DNA of 64,000 nt, taken from positions 620,001 through 684,000 of the forward strand of contig NZ_FQWQ01000002.1 of the NCBI RefSeq assembly GCF_900129725.1. The letters run 5' to 3'. This DNA is from Chryseolinea serpens. Lineage in GTDB: Bacteria; Bacteroidota; Bacteroidia; Cytophagales; Cyclobacteriaceae. Positions 52,776 through 63,100 of this stretch are shown here, piece by piece; position 1 is the first letter of the stretch, and every line of letters starts with the position of its first letter. The position numbers and the translations under genes were made by a program. Below the pieces are notes generated by a model. The model had not been told where the DNA came from and did not search any database. It saw only the letters and a list, made by a program, of their open reading frames with translations.

Positions 52776-55166
52776 CTATTCCGTTCTCAGGCTTTTGACG
52801 GGGTTCATGATGGCGGCTTTGATGGAGTGGTACGATACGGTGGCCAGCGCGACCAATACCGTGACCGCGCCTGCCGCGGCGAACATCCACCATTCCAGGT
52901 CGATCTTGTAGGCAAAATCCTGGAGCCAGCGGTCGGTGCTCCACCAGGCGATGGGTGTGGCGAGTGCGATGGCCACCACGACCAGTTTGATGAAGTCGCT
53001 GGAAAGGAGTTGTACGATGTTGGCCATGGTGGCGCCGAGCACTTTGCGGATGCCGATCTCTTTTGTCCGCTGTTCGGCCGCATAGGTGGCCAAACCGAAA
53101 AGCCCCAGGCACGATACGATGACGGCCAGCACGGAGAAGAACAGGATGATGGTGCCGCTGTTTTGTTGCGTGCGATATTGCGCGTCGAGCGCCTCGCCGA
53201 TGAATTGATATTGCAGGGCGGCCTGGTCTTCGTGTGTTTTATAGATCTTCGCGACGGTGGCCAAGGCCTCGCGCGTGTGCCCGGGTTGTGTTCTCACAAA
53301 AACACCGGCATAGCTGCTCTTTGCCCAGTAGCGAAAAATAAAAGGCTCGATCACGGCCGTCATGGGGCGGAAATGAAAATCTTTCACCACACCCACAACG
53401 GTGCCTTCCTTACCCCAGAGCGTAACGGCTTTGCCCAGGGCTTGCTCAGCGGTCCATCCCATGCGGCGTGCAGCCGTCTCGTTGAGCAGGTAGGCGGTCG
53501 TGTCGGATGCACCCGGCACGAAGTTTCTGCCGGCGGCCAGCGTCATGCCCATGGTGCGCAGAAAATCGGCGTCGGTATTGATTTGTGTGATCAGGAATTT
53601 ATCATCGGCCGGCTGTCCTTCCCACCCGATCGACCATGTGGAGTTCGTCACATCGACCATGTCGCTGGTTGCCGGTGCCACTGCGACAATACCGGGTTGA
53701 TTTTCCAATTCATTTTTAAACGTCAGCGCCTTGCCGTTGAGTTTGTTTTTGAGCCGCATATATAACAATTGCTCGCGGTCAAATCCGAGCTGTTTGTCCT
53801 GGATGAAACGGAGTTGTTTGTAGATCACGATCGAGCCGATGACAAGCATCACGGCAAACATGAATTGCCCGACCACAAGCGCGCGCCGGAAGGTGATGCC
53901 AGAGCGGACTTTCAAAAATCCCTTGAGCACTTTAGCCGGCGAAAAGCTTGACAAGAAGAACGCGGGGTAAAGTCCAGCCAGCAGACTGATCATCACTGTG
54001 GCCAACGCCACGGCTACCAGGAAGTCTATTTTTTCAAAGGGCACGTAGAGTGATTTACCCGATATCTCGTTCAGCAAGGGCAAGAAGAGCTGCAAGAGGG
54101 CCAGCGCCACCACCACTGCCAGGGCGGTGAGCAAGAACGACTCCACCAGGAACTGGGCGACGAGTTGTTTGTACATCGCGCCGATCACTTTGCGCACGCC
54201 CACTTCCTTGGCGCGATGCGTGGCCCGCGCGGTGGACAAATTCACAAAATTGAATATAGCAATCAGCAACACCATCAGCGCCACGGCGAAAAAAATGCGC
54301 ACATAGGCAATGTCGCTCGTCCGGGCATCGTCGCTGTTGAAATCGAAGTGGGAGTGCAGGTAGATGTCCTTCATGGGTTGCAGAAAGAGGGTGCGGGCTT
54401 CGTCTTTTGAACCGATCTCGGAATAGCGGTCGATGTAGTTTCTTAGCTTGTGATCGAATGCCACCGGGTCGGCCGACGGGTTCAATAATACATAGGTATA
54501 GTACGAGTTGTTGTCCCACTTGAAATAGTCGTACTTCTCCACGGTGAGCATTGAGAGCAACACGTCGTAGCGGATGTGGGAATTTACGGGCGGATCGTCG
54601 ACAATGCCGGTCAGCGTCAGCGTATAGTCCACGCCGTAGCTGGTCATGCTGATGGTCGTCCCCAGGAGGTTGGGTTTGGTTGGCCAGTCGGGGCCAAGCA
54701 ATTGGGATGCGACGGACCGGGTGAGCACGATCTCGTCTGGCCGGCGCAGGGCCTGGGCGGGGTTGCCCTTTAATAATTTAAAATCAAACATCGAAAAGAA
54801 ACTGTTGTCCACCAGGCGGATGTCGGCGGGCTCCACGTGTTTTTGTCCGGTCTCCAGTATGCCATTGGTCCTGCCGAGCCGGCAGCTTTGTTGCACTTCT
54901 GCGAAATCCGTTTTCATGGCCGGGCCGAGCGGGCCGGGGGTGCAGGCCACGTCATAGAGCACACCGGCTTGTTTTTGTTTTTCAACTACGCGATAGAGCC
55001 GGGGGAGCTTCGCGTGAAATTTATCAAAACTGAATTCATCATGGATGAAAAGTCCGATGCCCAGACCGCAGGCCAAGCCGATGGCCAGCCCCGTGACGTT
55101 GATGAGCGAGTAGGCTTTACCGTTGATGAGGTTTCTCCATCCGTAGCGAAAGTAACTCTTATACAT
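52776..55166 (-). CDS. FtsX-type ABC transporter permease (MacB-like, two FtsX domains)
   Basis: The 796-residue protein opens with the usual Cytophagales FtsX start (YFRYGWRNLINGKAYSLINVTGLAIGLA, TM1). A periplasmic MacB-PCD domain is followed by three TM helices (DIAYVRIFFAVALMVLLIAIFNFVNLSTARATHRAKEVGVRKVIGA), then a second PCD and a C-terminal FtsX domain with EIGIRKVLGA. The E-x-G-x-R-K coupling helices that contact the ATPase are present in both halves. No ATPase gene is adjacent, so the partner must be elsewhere. These permeases take part in efflux or lipoprotein-related mechanotransmission across the envelope. Confidence 0.92.
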   Translation of the reverse strand: MYKSYFRYGWRNLINGKAYSLINVTGLAIGLACGLGIGLFIHDEFSFDKFHAKLPRLYRVVEKQKQAGVLYDVACTPGPLGPAMKTDFAEVQQSCRLGRTNGILETGQKHVEPADIRLVDNSFFSMFDFKLLKGNPAQALRRPDEIVLTRSVASQLLGPDWPTKPNLLGTTISMTSYGVDYTLTLTGIVDDPPVNSHIRYDVLLSMLTVEKYDYFKWDNNSYYTYVLLNPSADPVAFDHKLRNYIDRYSEIGSKDEARTLFLQPMKDIYLHSHFDFNSDDARTSDIAYVRIFFAVALMVLLIAIFNFVNLSTARATHRAKEVGVRKVIGAMYKQLVAQFLVESFLLTALAVVVALALLQLFLPLLNEISGKSLYVPFEKIDFLVAVALATVMISLLAGLYPAFFLSSFSPAKVLKGFLKVRSGITFRRALVVGQFMFAVMLVIGSIVIYKQLRFIQDKQLGFDREQLLYMRLKNKLNGKALTFKNELENQPGIVAVAPATSDMVDVTNSTWSIGWEGQPADDKFLITQINTDADFLRTMGMTLAAGRNFVPGASDTTAYLLNETAARRMGWTAEQALGKAVTLWGKEGTVVGVVKDFHFRPMTAVIEPFIFRYWAKSSYAGVFVRTQPGHTREALATVAKIYKTHEDQAALQYQFIGEALDAQYRTQQNSGTIILFFSVLAVIVSCLGLFGLATYAAEQRTKEIGIRKVLGATMANIVQLLSSDFIKLVVVAIALATPIAWWSTDRWLQDFAYKIDLEWWMFAAAGAVTVLVALATVSYHSIKAAIMNPVKSLRTE

Positions 55167-55307
55167 AATCCAGGTTTTTGGTGGTGGTATGCGATCGCTT
55201 TATGACATGAAGAATTATGCCAAGATATATAAAACGTCGAAAGCCGTCTACATACACCGTCGGAACCAGCACGGGTTGTCCGCCGTCGGACGGAATCGTC
55301 TGATTAT

Positions 55308-55322
55308 GATCATGGCATGATC
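55308..55322. promoter_or_regulatory. 15-bp perfect palindrome upstream of the FtsX permease gene
   Basis: GATCAT-GGC-ATGATC lies about 142 bases before the permease ATG, between it and the NlpC/P60 gene on the same strand. It could be an operator; no other support. Confidence 0.3.
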
Positions 55323-55417
55323 TTCTTCCGGTCTCTGTCACTGAGAAACGGTAGCACGATCATAGATGGACTTGGATGGTCAATGGGGTATTGTCGACGG
55401 CCGGTCGCCGGGAGTGA

Positions 55418-55978
55418 TCATTCCAGCAGGCGGACCACTTTGATGAATCTCGCTTTATAGTGGGCGCCCAACGTCGTCTCGTTCACACCCCACGATTTTC
55501 CGGAGGAAGAATGTATAAACCGGATGGTGTCCGACGCCTGGATGACGATGCCGACGTGACCTACCTTTCTCACTTTTTTATTGGTGCCTGTAAAAAGAAT
55601 GAGATCGCCGGGCTGGGCGCTTTTGAGGTCCACTGTTTTTCCAACATTCGTGAAAGCGATGGAGCTGCGAGGAACCTGGATATTAAAATGATGGAATACA
55701 TACTGGACAAACCCGGAACAATCAAATCCTTTCTTCGGGTCGGAGCAGGCGTATTTATAAGGTGTTCCTTTCAGGGTCTGTGCAAACGTGATGAGATCTT
55801 CCGCCTTGCGTTTTGCGATATCGCTTTCAGCGGGCTTCACCGATGGAGCACCCAGGGTGTCGGCAAGTTTATAGTGACCGTTTGTCGCTAACGTCAGGAG
55901 GTGTTGGTGCCGATTCTTTACCGGCGGAAAGAAAGAGAGAACGGGAAGGAAAATATGGATTACCAGAACCTTGAGCAT
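55418..55978 (-). CDS. NlpC/P60-family cell-wall peptidase
   Basis: Starting at the ATG (MLKVLVIHIFLPVLSFF) gives 186 residues with a signal peptide; the frame opens two codons earlier at a TTG. The NlpC/P60 catalytic triad is present: Cys87 in KKGFDCSGFVQYVF, His141 in VGHVGIVI and His156 in RFIHSSSG. Such enzymes cut D-Glu-DAP-type bonds in peptidoglycan stem peptides in the periplasm. Length is short, catalytic domain only. Confidence 0.93.
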   Translation of the reverse strand: MLKVLVIHIFLPVLSFFPPVKNRHQHLLTLATNGHYKLADTLGAPSVKPAESDIAKRKAEDLITFAQTLKGTPYKYACSDPKKGFDCSGFVQYVFHHFNIQVPRSSIAFTNVGKTVDLKSAQPGDLILFTGTNKKVRKVGHVGIVIQASDTIRFIHSSSGKSWGVNETTLGAHYKARFIKVVRLLE

Positions 55979-56202
55979 CTGCAAATTTAACAGATCGCAG
56001 GCAATTATGCATCATCCGCGCAAAGCCTGATGACACCCCGGCAAATGAGTTGCAAAAAATAACTTTCCATCTGTGTTAAATACAGTTTATCGATCATTTT
56101 CGAAGTGAAAAGAATTTATTTTGCAGGGTAAACATCCTACATCACGCCGAATTTTTCTATCAGGTAAGCATTTTATCCGGGTGATCTACCCATTCAGACC
56201 AC

Positions 56203-56577
56203 TTATTTCCCGGGGTGGAATTGTCCAAAATGCCAGAGTACGCCGGAGGGATCGTGCATAAAGCATTCTCGTCCCCAGCTTTCTTCCCGGATGGGCGTCA
56301 ACTTCACGCCCTTATATTTTTGATGCAGTCCCAGGCTTTGCAGTTCTTTCCAATAGCGATGCACATCGTCCACTTCCAGGAACAGCATCAAGTTATTTAT
56401 CCAGTCTTCCACATAAGCGTTCTGCAAGTAGAACCCCAGCGTGTCCGTGACTTTGAAGTATGACATGGAGGCATCGATCGGCGATTCTTCAAATCCCAAT
56501 TCCTTGTAGAATTGTCTCGATTCCTCGAAGTTCCTGGCGCCAATAAAAGCCCGGAGTGATTTTGCAGCGTGGTTCAT
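56203..56577 (-). CDS. Glyoxalase/VOC-superfamily protein
   Basis: The 124-residue protein matches single-domain VOC proteins: AFIGARNFEESRQFYKELGFEE, a central LGFYLQNAYVEDWINNLMLFLEV, and C-terminal WGRECFMHDPSGVLWHFGQF. The conserved Glu/His metal-ligand pattern is only partly clear. These proteins act on small molecules (glyoxalase, dioxygenase or bleomycin-type binding); the substrate is unknown. It is monocistronic. Confidence 0.88.
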   Translation of the reverse strand: MNHAAKSLRAFIGARNFEESRQFYKELGFEESPIDASMSYFKVTDTLGFYLQNAYVEDWINNLMLFLEVDDVHRYWKELQSLGLHQKYKGVKLTPIREESWGRECFMHDPSGVLWHFGQFHPGK

Positions 56578-56633
56578 GTGGTGATGGTTTTTATATGCCT
56601 TGTTGTATACAGCTAAATTAAGACATTTCTATT

Positions 56634-56682
56634 CAGGAGCCAGGAGCCAGAATCCGGGAGCCAGAATTCAGGAGCCAGAAGC
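56634..56682. repeat. Heptad tandem repeat (CAGGAGC family), 7 units
   Basis: Seven 7-bp units in exact register: CAGGAGC, CAGGAGC, CAGAATC, CGGGAGC, CAGAATT, CAGGAGC, CAGAAGC. Units of the same family occur at 41967-41994. It lies between the VOC gene and a lipoprotein gene. Confidence 0.85.
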
Positions 56683-56780
56683 TTGGTGTGCGGCATTCCT
56701 TTGAAGGCGGGTCTTTCGGGAAAAAGTTCGATATTCGTTGGAGCAATAAAAAATGGTTTCCATCAAACAGGGTTCAGGCC

Positions 56781-57485
56781 ATGGCCGATAAGATGCAGCG
56801 GGTGAAATCCCTTCTTCAGTATGCTATTCTTTTTCTGGGGATCATCACTTGTTTTGGTTGTACCTACCGGCCCAAGCAGAAGCGGCTGGGCGAGTCCAGG
56901 AACAGTGACAAATTGATCCTGAAGACGTTTTACAAAAAGTCGAATGACACCATCGAATTCCGGCGGATCCTGGCAAGCAATTCAGAAATCGCGTTGCAAA
57001 ACGGACAGCTCTACCTCGATGAATATGGCTTGACGTATCAGCGATTCGAGGCGGTGACAACATTCAAAAATGAATCGAAAACAATAGATTCGCTGTCGAT
57101 GCACTTTGAAAAGGAAGGATGGACTGCAAAGCTGGGGAAAGAACGGGACGTCATGTTCATTCAGATCATCCCAGACTCCGCCATGAGCAACCTGGAATCT
57201 TTCGGGTTCGTGGATTTGAGACAAAGTGTCGAGGACAAAATTGATGAAGCCCTGAAGCGTGGAAATCTCGGAGAATGGTTTGCAGGGGATATGGGTGCAG
57301 GCGGAAATATGCTGTTCTTTATCAACGACTGGGACAGTGCAACTGAACTGGTGTTAGAAGTTCTAAACGAAGAAGGGTTGCTAGACCACGTCCTGGTAAC
57401 AAAACGGATCATGACGGGAGAAGAAGATTGGAATTACGAAATCGTCTATCCTGTAGAATTCGAAGGGGTATTCAATTCCATGTGA
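56781..57485 (+). CDS. Hypothetical lipoprotein (234 aa)
   Basis: The start at MADKMQRVKSLLQYAIL is chosen because it gives a lipoprotein signal ending in CFGC; an in-frame extension of 31 codons upstream is unlikely and begins just after the heptad repeat. The body is mixed alpha/beta with SKTIDSLSMHFEKEGWTAKL and DKIDEALKRGNLGEWFAGDM. I do not recognise the family. No neighbour suggests a role. Confidence 0.7.
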   Translation: MADKMQRVKSLLQYAILFLGIITCFGCTYRPKQKRLGESRNSDKLILKTFYKKSNDTIEFRRILASNSEIALQNGQLYLDEYGLTYQRFEAVTTFKNESKTIDSLSMHFEKEGWTAKLGKERDVMFIQIIPDSAMSNLESFGFVDLRQSVEDKIDEALKRGNLGEWFAGDMGAGGNMLFFINDWDSATELVLEVLNEEGLLDHVLVTKRIMTGEEDWNYEIVYPVEFEGVFNSM

Positions 57486-57610
57486 CCAGCCTCTGACATT
57501 TCACAAATTCTGTTCTGAAAGTATTATGAAAATGTCATTTAATGTGCATAAATTGACCCGATCGATTGCCATCCACCTGGGCAGTTTCATTCTCTAAATT
57601 TTTTATTGTG

Positions 57611-58036
57611 ATGTTATTTAAGCAGATCGTTTCGACTGAAGCTGCTAAAACTACCCTATTGATCAGGTTGATGGTGGGTGCTGTTTTTCTTTCTGAAGGC
57701 ATTCAGAAATTTCTGTTTCCCGATAAGCTCGGTGCAGGTCGCTTTGCCAAAATCGGACTACCCTACCCAGACTTCCTTGGGCCCTTTGTTGGTTCATTCG
57801 AGATCATTTGTGGGACGCTCGTGCTCATCGGATTGCTGACACGGCTTGCCTCCATTCCTCTTCTGATCATCATGCTGGTAGCGCTTGCGACCACGAAATC
57901 GGAAGTACTTGCCGAGGATGGCTTTTGGGAAATGATGCACGGCAGCCGCACGGATTGGGCTATGCTGTTGGGAGGAATTTTTCTCCTTATTCACGGGGGC
58001 GGCCGATGGTCAGTCGATCTGAAACTCAATGGCTGA
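57611..58036 (+). CDS. DoxX-family membrane protein
   Basis: The 141-residue protein starts at MLFKQIVSTEAAKT; an ATG 45 bases upstream is less likely. It has four TM helices and the DoxX pattern: LLIRLMVGAVFLSEGIQKFLFP, GPFVGSFEIICGTLVLIGL, LASIPLLIIMLVALATTK, TDWAMLLGGIFLLIHGGG. The pairing with a ChrB-like gene downstream on the same strand suggests a role in oxidative or chromate stress, although DoxX functions vary. Confidence 0.9.
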   Translation: MLFKQIVSTEAAKTTLLIRLMVGAVFLSEGIQKFLFPDKLGAGRFAKIGLPYPDFLGPFVGSFEIICGTLVLIGLLTRLASIPLLIIMLVALATTKSEVLAEDGFWEMMHGSRTDWAMLLGGIFLLIHGGGRWSVDLKLNG

Positions 58037-58143
58037 GATCAGCTGAACGCTCTATTCCCTGCGAAAAAGTTTGGATAAAGGTAAACTCCATCCCAAAAGT
58101 AAATTCCATTCTATACTTCATCGTGCCGGTTTTGTAGCATTAC

Positions 58144-58617
58144 ATGATCAAAAAAAACAATGTCATGAAATGGATCACACGCGAACGTCCGAAGATTGAT
58201 CGTATTGCCTGTCCCTGGCTGATCAAGAATTTTGTGGACCGTGAGGCGGAGTTCATTTATGTTCCCAAGGAGCAGGTGTTCAGCAAAGCAAAAGAACTGG
58301 AAGCGATCCCTTATGACATTCCGGGCGCGGAGTATTCGCACGAGGGCGACCTCTGTACGTTTGATTACATCGTCAAGAAACATCATCTCGCCGATCCGGC
58401 CATCGATCAATTGGCCCGGATCGTTCGTGCAGCGGACACCGATAGTTTTGAACTGGCACCCCAGGCTGCCGGACTTTGGGCGATCTCTGCCGGACTATCT
58501 TATAATGTCAAAGATGACCAGGAGCAACTTGTGATCGGGATGAAAATCTATGACGCGTTGTATAGTTGGGCAAAATATGTGCAGGGTGAAAAACACACCT
58601 GGAGCAACAGGCTTTGA
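58144..58617 (+). CDS. Chromate-resistance ChrB C-terminal-domain protein
   Basis: The 157-residue protein (an internal ATG at MKWITRERPKIDR is also possible) consists only of the ChrB C-terminal domain: RPKIDRIACPWLIKNFVDREAEFIYVP, with DIPGAEYSHEGDLCTFD, LARIVRAADTDSFELAPQAAGL and KIYDALYSWAKYV. The two Cys and the His/Glu/Asp cluster are conserved in the family. ChrB regulates or supports chromate efflux in proteobacteria; here the regulatory N-terminal domain is absent. It follows DoxX by 107 bp. Confidence 0.87.
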   Translation: MIKKNNVMKWITRERPKIDRIACPWLIKNFVDREAEFIYVPKEQVFSKAKELEAIPYDIPGAEYSHEGDLCTFDYIVKKHHLADPAIDQLARIVRAADTDSFELAPQAAGLWAISAGLSYNVKDDQEQLVIGMKIYDALYSWAKYVQGEKHTWSNRL

Positions 58618-58813
58618 CGCATGGTATCGCCGGGTGCAAAGCATTGCCCATCCGGGCACGGGCATTGGCCGGCCCGTTGCTTTACGATATCGGCCGCAGC
58701 CGTAAAAAAGAAATTTCAAAGGCTGGCATCCGTGTACGTTTTACAAGAATTGAACTAACTTAGCGACCCCACCACTTTTCTCCCAAATTGACTTGTACTT
58801 TATAAAAAAACCA

Positions 58814-60154
58814 ATGAAACTATTTTGGTTCGCCATCGGGTTATTGACGGCCTCTACGGCAAGCAGTCAGACCCTTCATGAGTTATTGAAACAAGCCGAA
58901 TCCAACTACCCGTTGTTGAAGGCCAAATCGCTTGAGGTGCAGGCGGGACAAAGTAATATCTCCACGGTAAAAAATTCTGCGCTACCGTCCCTGGACGCGG
59001 CCTACCAGGTGAACTATGCCACCTATAACAACATCACCGGCATGGCGATGCCACAATATTTTGTGCCGATCAGCGGGCCGCCATCGGCAGACAACACCTC
59101 CAGTGGTGTGTTTGGAAGCGTGGGGAGTTTGCTCTTGAAGTGGGAGCCCTTCACGTTTGGGCAACGAAGCGCGCGCATCGACCTGGCAAAAACGGGTGTC
59201 AAATACAATGAAGCCGATGCGCGCAACGAGCTGTTCAAACACCAGGTAACCTTTATCAACACCTATCTCGATGTGCTCATGGCGCACGAACTCCTGAAGG
59301 TCTATTCAAAAAACCTGGAGCGCTCTAAAGAGAACTTGCGGGCCGTGCGCACGCTCACCGTGAGCGGCTTGCATCCTGGCGTGGACACCGCCCTGTTTCA
59401 TGGAGAAGTATCGCGCGCCCGGATCGAGTTGCTCAATCACCAGAAATATCTTGAGACACAACAAGCTTCTTTGTCGGAATTGCTGGCCAGCGATGCCGCG
59501 ACCTACACTCCCGACAGCAGTTACTTTCACCAGCTCCCTTCAAATTCCGGTGACAGCATTGCCTCCAGCCATCCTTTACTGAGTCTTTCAGAAAGCAGGC
59601 TCCTGGCCCGGCGTCACCAGCAAACCTCTATCCGGCGAACGCTCAACCCAAACCTTTCGATGTGGGCCACAGGGTATGCGCGCGGTTCTGGCATTCGCTA
59701 CGATGGTGTTGTCAATTCAAGCGACGGCCTGTCTTTTAGCCGGTACAACTATGGCGCGGGACTTCAACTGAGCGTTCCTTTGCTCCGCTTTCTTGAAGTT
59801 CGCCCCCAACTGCGCCAACAAAGTGCGTTGATCAGCGCAGACGAAGAACGGCTCAACCAGGTGAAACTCGAATTGAACAAACAAAACAAAGTCGCGGAGA
59901 TCACCTTTCGGAACGCGCTGGCAGTGGCGAAGGAAAGCCCGGTGTTTTACCGCTCCGCCGAATTCTCCTTCCGCGCATTGACCACCCGCTACAACTCGGG
60001 GCTCACCAACTATGCCGACCTGATCCAGGCACAATACAGTTTGGTGAAGGCCGAAACCGAGTTGAAGCAATCTTACCTGGAAGCCTGGAAGGCACTCCTC
60101 TATAAAGCGGCGGTTCAGGGTGACATCGCTATATTTTTAAATCAAGTCAAGTAA
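58814..60154 (+). CDS. TolC-family outer-membrane efflux channel
   Basis: The 446-residue protein starts at MKLFWFAIGLLTASTAS with a signal peptide ending near SSQ; an ATG 21 bases upstream is less likely. It has the two repeated TolC helical units: TLHELLKQAESNYPLLKAKS with the long helix KHQVTFINTYLDVLMAHELL, and the C-terminal RALTTRYNSGLTNYADLIQAQYSLVKAETE, the signature of the family. It forms the outer-membrane duct of the RND pump encoded 5 bp downstream. Confidence 0.93.
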   Translation: MKLFWFAIGLLTASTASSQTLHELLKQAESNYPLLKAKSLEVQAGQSNISTVKNSALPSLDAAYQVNYATYNNITGMAMPQYFVPISGPPSADNTSSGVFGSVGSLLLKWEPFTFGQRSARIDLAKTGVKYNEADARNELFKHQVTFINTYLDVLMAHELLKVYSKNLERSKENLRAVRTLTVSGLHPGVDTALFHGEVSRARIELLNHQKYLETQQASLSELLASDAATYTPDSSYFHQLPSNSGDSIASSHPLLSLSESRLLARRHQQTSIRRTLNPNLSMWATGYARGSGIRYDGVVNSSDGLSFSRYNYGAGLQLSVPLLRFLEVRPQLRQQSALISADEERLNQVKLELNKQNKVAEITFRNALAVAKESPVFYRSAEFSFRALTTRYNSGLTNYADLIQAQYSLVKAETELKQSYLEAWKALLYKAAVQGDIAIFLNQVK

Positions 60155-60159
60155 GCCGT

Positions 60160-63100
60160 ATGAACTTAATACAAGGTGCTTTACGCAAACCCATCACCGT
60201 CGTTGTAGCGATCGTTGCTATCCTCGTCTTCTCCACCGTCGCCATCCGGAACGCGAAGGTCGATATATTTCCAACGCTTGGGCTACCCACCATTTATGTG
60301 GCACAAACCTATGGCGGACTTTCTCCACAACAGATGGAGGGTTTTATTACGTCATACTATGAATATCACTTTTTATACATCACCGGCATCAAGTATGTGG
60401 AGAGCAAATCCGTTCAAGGGGTTGCGTTGATCAAATTGCAATTTCACGAGGGCACGGATATGGCCACGGCGATGGCCGAGACGGTGTCGTATGTGAATCG
60501 CTCCCGTTCGTTTATGCCCCCCGGGACCCTCCCTCCTTTTATCATGCGCTACGATGCGGGGTCGGTGCCCGTGGGCCAGCTGGTGTTTAGCAGCGAAACC
60601 AGGTCGCTGAATGAAATTCAGGACCTGGCCCTGTTCAAGGTGCGTCCCATGTTTGCCTCCCTGCCCGGTGTGTCTGCGCCACCGCCACTGGGTGGAAACC
60701 AGCGGACCGTTTTGATAAAAGCCGATCCGGAAAGAATGCGAAGCTACGGCCTTAGCCCGGATGACCTCGTTACCGCCATCGCCAAAAACAATGTCGTCTC
60801 CCCTGCCGGAAATATTCGCGTGGGAGACTTTGCTTTGATCACTCCATCCAACAGCGTTGTCGACAATTTTAAAGAACTCGAGTCCATACCGCTCAAGCTG
60901 GGAACGGGCGCGTCGATCTATGTACGCGATGTGGCTAGTGTGGATAACGGGGCGGACATCACGTCGGGCTATGCGCTCATCAATGGAAAACGCTCCGTCT
61001 ATATCCCCGTCACTAAAAGAGCAGACGCGTCGACATGGGAGGTCGTGCAAAACATAAAGAAGGCGTTGCCCGAAATGCAGGCGGCCGTTCCCGACGACAT
61101 AAAAGTATCGTATGAATTGGATCAATCCGGATACGTCATCAATTCGCTTCGAAGCCTGATGTTCGAAGGCGGATTGGGCGCCATATTAACCGGGTTGATG
61201 GTATTATTATTTTTAGGCGACCGCCGCAGCGCGATCATTGTTGTGCTCACCATACCGCTGGCGTTGCTTTCGGCCGTGGTGTTCCTGTATCTTTTTAAAC
61301 AGTCGATAAACATCATGACGCTTGGCGGGCTGGCCCTGGCCGTGGGCATACTCGTCGATGAGGCCACGGTGACGGTGGAGAATATTCATCATCACCAGGA
61401 AAATGGAAAGTCCAAGGCCCGGGCCATCATCGACGCCTGCAAAGAGATCGCATGGCCCAAGTTTTTAATCTTGCTCTGTATCCTGGCCGTATTTGTGCCG
61501 GCCCTCTTTATGGCGGGCGTTCCGAAAGCGATGTTCCTTCCGCTGTCGATGGCCGTGGGTTTTGCGATGATCGCTTCTTTTCTGCTGTCGCAAACTTTTG
61601 TCCCCGTGGTTTCCAACTGGTTATTGAGAACCGGGACCCAGTCCAACAACGCCAGGTTTGAAAGATTTAAGACGTGGTACGTTCAATTCACCAGCGCGCA
61701 ATATGAACGGTCAAAAATTCTGGCGCCTTTGTTTTTAATCGCGGCGTTGGTAACGGCCCTGGTCTGCTATCGCTTCATTGGCACCGAAATATTTCCCAAA
61801 GTAGATGCCGGGCAATTTCAAGTCCGCCTGCGTTTGCCCACCGGCACGCGCATCGAGCGCACCGAGACGGCCACCAAAAATGTGCTGGCAGTCATTGACC
61901 GGATCGCAGGGAAGGACAACATCGAGATCACGTCGTCCTTTGCCGGGTTGCAGCCCCAAACCTATGCCATCAACTCGATTTTTCTGTGGACCAGCGGCCC
62001 GCATGAAGCACTCCTGAAAGTGAAATTCAAAAGTACCTCGGGCATCCGCCTTGAAAAATTCAAGGAGCAACTTCGCGACAGTCTGAAAAAAGAAATGCCG
62101 GCTGCGCTGATCTCCTTCGAGCCGGCCGACCTGGTGGACCAGGTGATGAGCCTGGGCACAAACACGCCGATTGAAATCGCTGTGCAAGGCAAGAACCTTG
62201 CAGAAGGGCGCGTCTATGCGGAGAAGCTTAAAAAGGAGTTGGAGAAAATTCCGTATCTGCGAGACATTCAATACGGTCTCCCGTTGGATTATCCGAGCCT
62301 GCAGATCAACTACGATCGCGTACGCGCCGGTCAGATGGGCGTGTCGGTGGAGCAGGCCGCCAAGTCGGTGCAGGCGGGAACGTCTTCCAGCCGCTTGACA
62401 CAACCCATGTACTGGCTCGACAAAGCCGCCGGCAATGCTTACCAGGTGCAGGTAGAATATCCACAATTCAGAATGAATAGTCCCGACCAGGTGGAGCAGA
62501 TCCCCATCGATGGCAAGGGTGACCAGAACATTTACCTGCGCGATGTGGCCGACTGGAAGAAGACAAACACCATCGGCGAATATGACCGCCTCAACCAGCA
62601 ACGCTACATTACCGTGACGGCCAACCTAAACCAAAAGGATCTGGGAACGGCCGTGAAGGATGCCAACAAAGCCATAAAGAATATCGGCGAGATCCCGCAG
62701 GGCATGAAGGTCTATCTCCGTGGGCAGGCCGAAATGCTGGACCAAACGCTGCGGGAGTTGGGCATCGGATTGCTCCTGGCGGTCGGCATCATCTTCTTGT
62801 TGCTGGCCACCAACTTTCAATCCTTCGGTCTTTCGGGATCGATACTGTCCACCGTGCCGGCGGTGATTGCCGGATCATTCCTGCTCTTGCTCGTGACGGG
62901 GAAGACGCTCAACATTCAGTCGTTCATGGGAACGATCATGGCGATCGGTGTTGCCGTATCCAATGCGATCCTGCTCATTACCAACGCTGAATTTTTGCGG
63001 AAAGAGAACAGACCTGGTGTGAATATCGGACTGGAGGCCGCGCGCAACCGCCTGCGCCCGATCCTGATGACCAGCATCGCTATGATCGCCGGCATGATCC

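Noticed and set aside
55982-55989. TAAATTTG on the minus strand, an exact -7 match at the NlpC/P60 gene
   Set aside because: It ends only about 4 bases before the ATG, which would require a leaderless mRNA starting at the codon itself; probably coincidence.
58658-58677. ACGGGC/GCCCGT hairpin after the ChrB-like gene
   Set aside because: Only a 6-bp stem and no T-run, in a GC-rich stretch where such pairs are expected.
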